Below, piece by piece: positions 5,524 through 5,594 of a stretch of 5,594 nucleotides of DNA. Position numbers and translations under genes: made by a program. The notes beneath the pieces are model-generated. The model had not been told where the DNA came from and searched no databases. It saw only the letters and a program-made list of their open reading frames with translations. This DNA is from Pedobacter sp. (GTDB taxonomy: Bacteria; Bacteroidota; Bacteroidia; Sphingobacteriales; Sphingobacteriaceae). The stretch's first letter is position 1, and the number at the start of each line of letters is the position of its first letter. Where the stretch lies: the NCBI GenBank assembly GCA_030149995.1, contig JASLGV010000113.1, positions 1-5,594 on the forward strand. Reading direction: 5' to 3'.

Positions 5524-5594
5524 ATGAATACGTTAAAGAAGTTTGAATTGATGGAGAAGATTGTAAGAGAAATGGAAGATCTGCAAAATTCTCA
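5524..5594 (+). CDS. N-terminus of an unidentified protein (truncated by window edge)
   Basis: An ATG at 5524 opens a frame with no stop for 23 codons to the right edge. It begins MNTLKKFELMEKIVREMEDL, a charged sequence with amphipathic helix spacing and no signal peptide. This is too short to identify a family. An upstream ATG at 5513 in another frame stops after four codons at a TGA that overlaps this start, so 5524 is the first usable start; an in-frame ATG at 5551 is an alternative. No strong Shine-Dalgarno site is visible. It is oriented divergently from the TPR gene. The open frame is short enough to be chance, but its position after a spacer and its codon character favour a real gene. 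Confidence 0.5.
   Translation, partial: MNTLKKFELMEKIVREMEDLQNS

Overview
The window looks like ordinary chromosomal DNA from a Bacteroidota bacterium, most likely Sphingobacteriaceae and Pedobacter-like. This rests on protein character (a BadF/BcrA-type sugar kinase, a small stand-alone DUF4268 protein, a long biotin carboxylase ending in a Trp-Arg-Lys-Asn-Arg tail), on AT-rich intergenic DNA, and on the general lack of strong Shine-Dalgarno sites. The assignment comes from recognising families by eye, not from a database search.

Layout, left to right. Bases 1-260 hold the N-terminal 86 codons of an N-acetylglucosamine-kinase-like protein on the minus strand, running off the left edge. A 222-bp AT-rich divergent spacer (261-482) contains a 13-bp palindrome and a weak candidate promoter. 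Four plus-strand genes follow with short gaps of 42, 42 and 65 bp: a low-specificity L-threonine aldolase (483-1508), a biotin carboxylase subunit of an acyl-CoA carboxylase (1551-3086), riboflavin synthase (3129-3716) and a DUF4268 protein (3782-4243). They could share a transcript but do not form one pathway. Threonine aldolase makes glycine and acetaldehyde, the carboxylase charges biotin for acyl-CoA carboxylation, and riboflavin synthase makes the flavin precursor. A 386-residue exported TPR protein (4240-5400) is encoded on the minus strand and overlaps the DUF4268 gene tail-to-tail by 4 bp. A 123-bp divergent spacer (5401-5523) separates it from the first 23 codons of an unidentified plus-strand gene that runs off the right edge.

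No RNA genes, mobile elements, CRISPR arrays or defence cassettes are visible, and I do not see a convincing undescribed system. The points most worth a second look are the biotin carboxylase without its carrier and carboxyltransferase partners, a His-to-Val change at a conserved active-site position of the threonine aldolase, a stem-loop immediately before riboflavin synthase, and several small inverted or direct repeats in the spacers.
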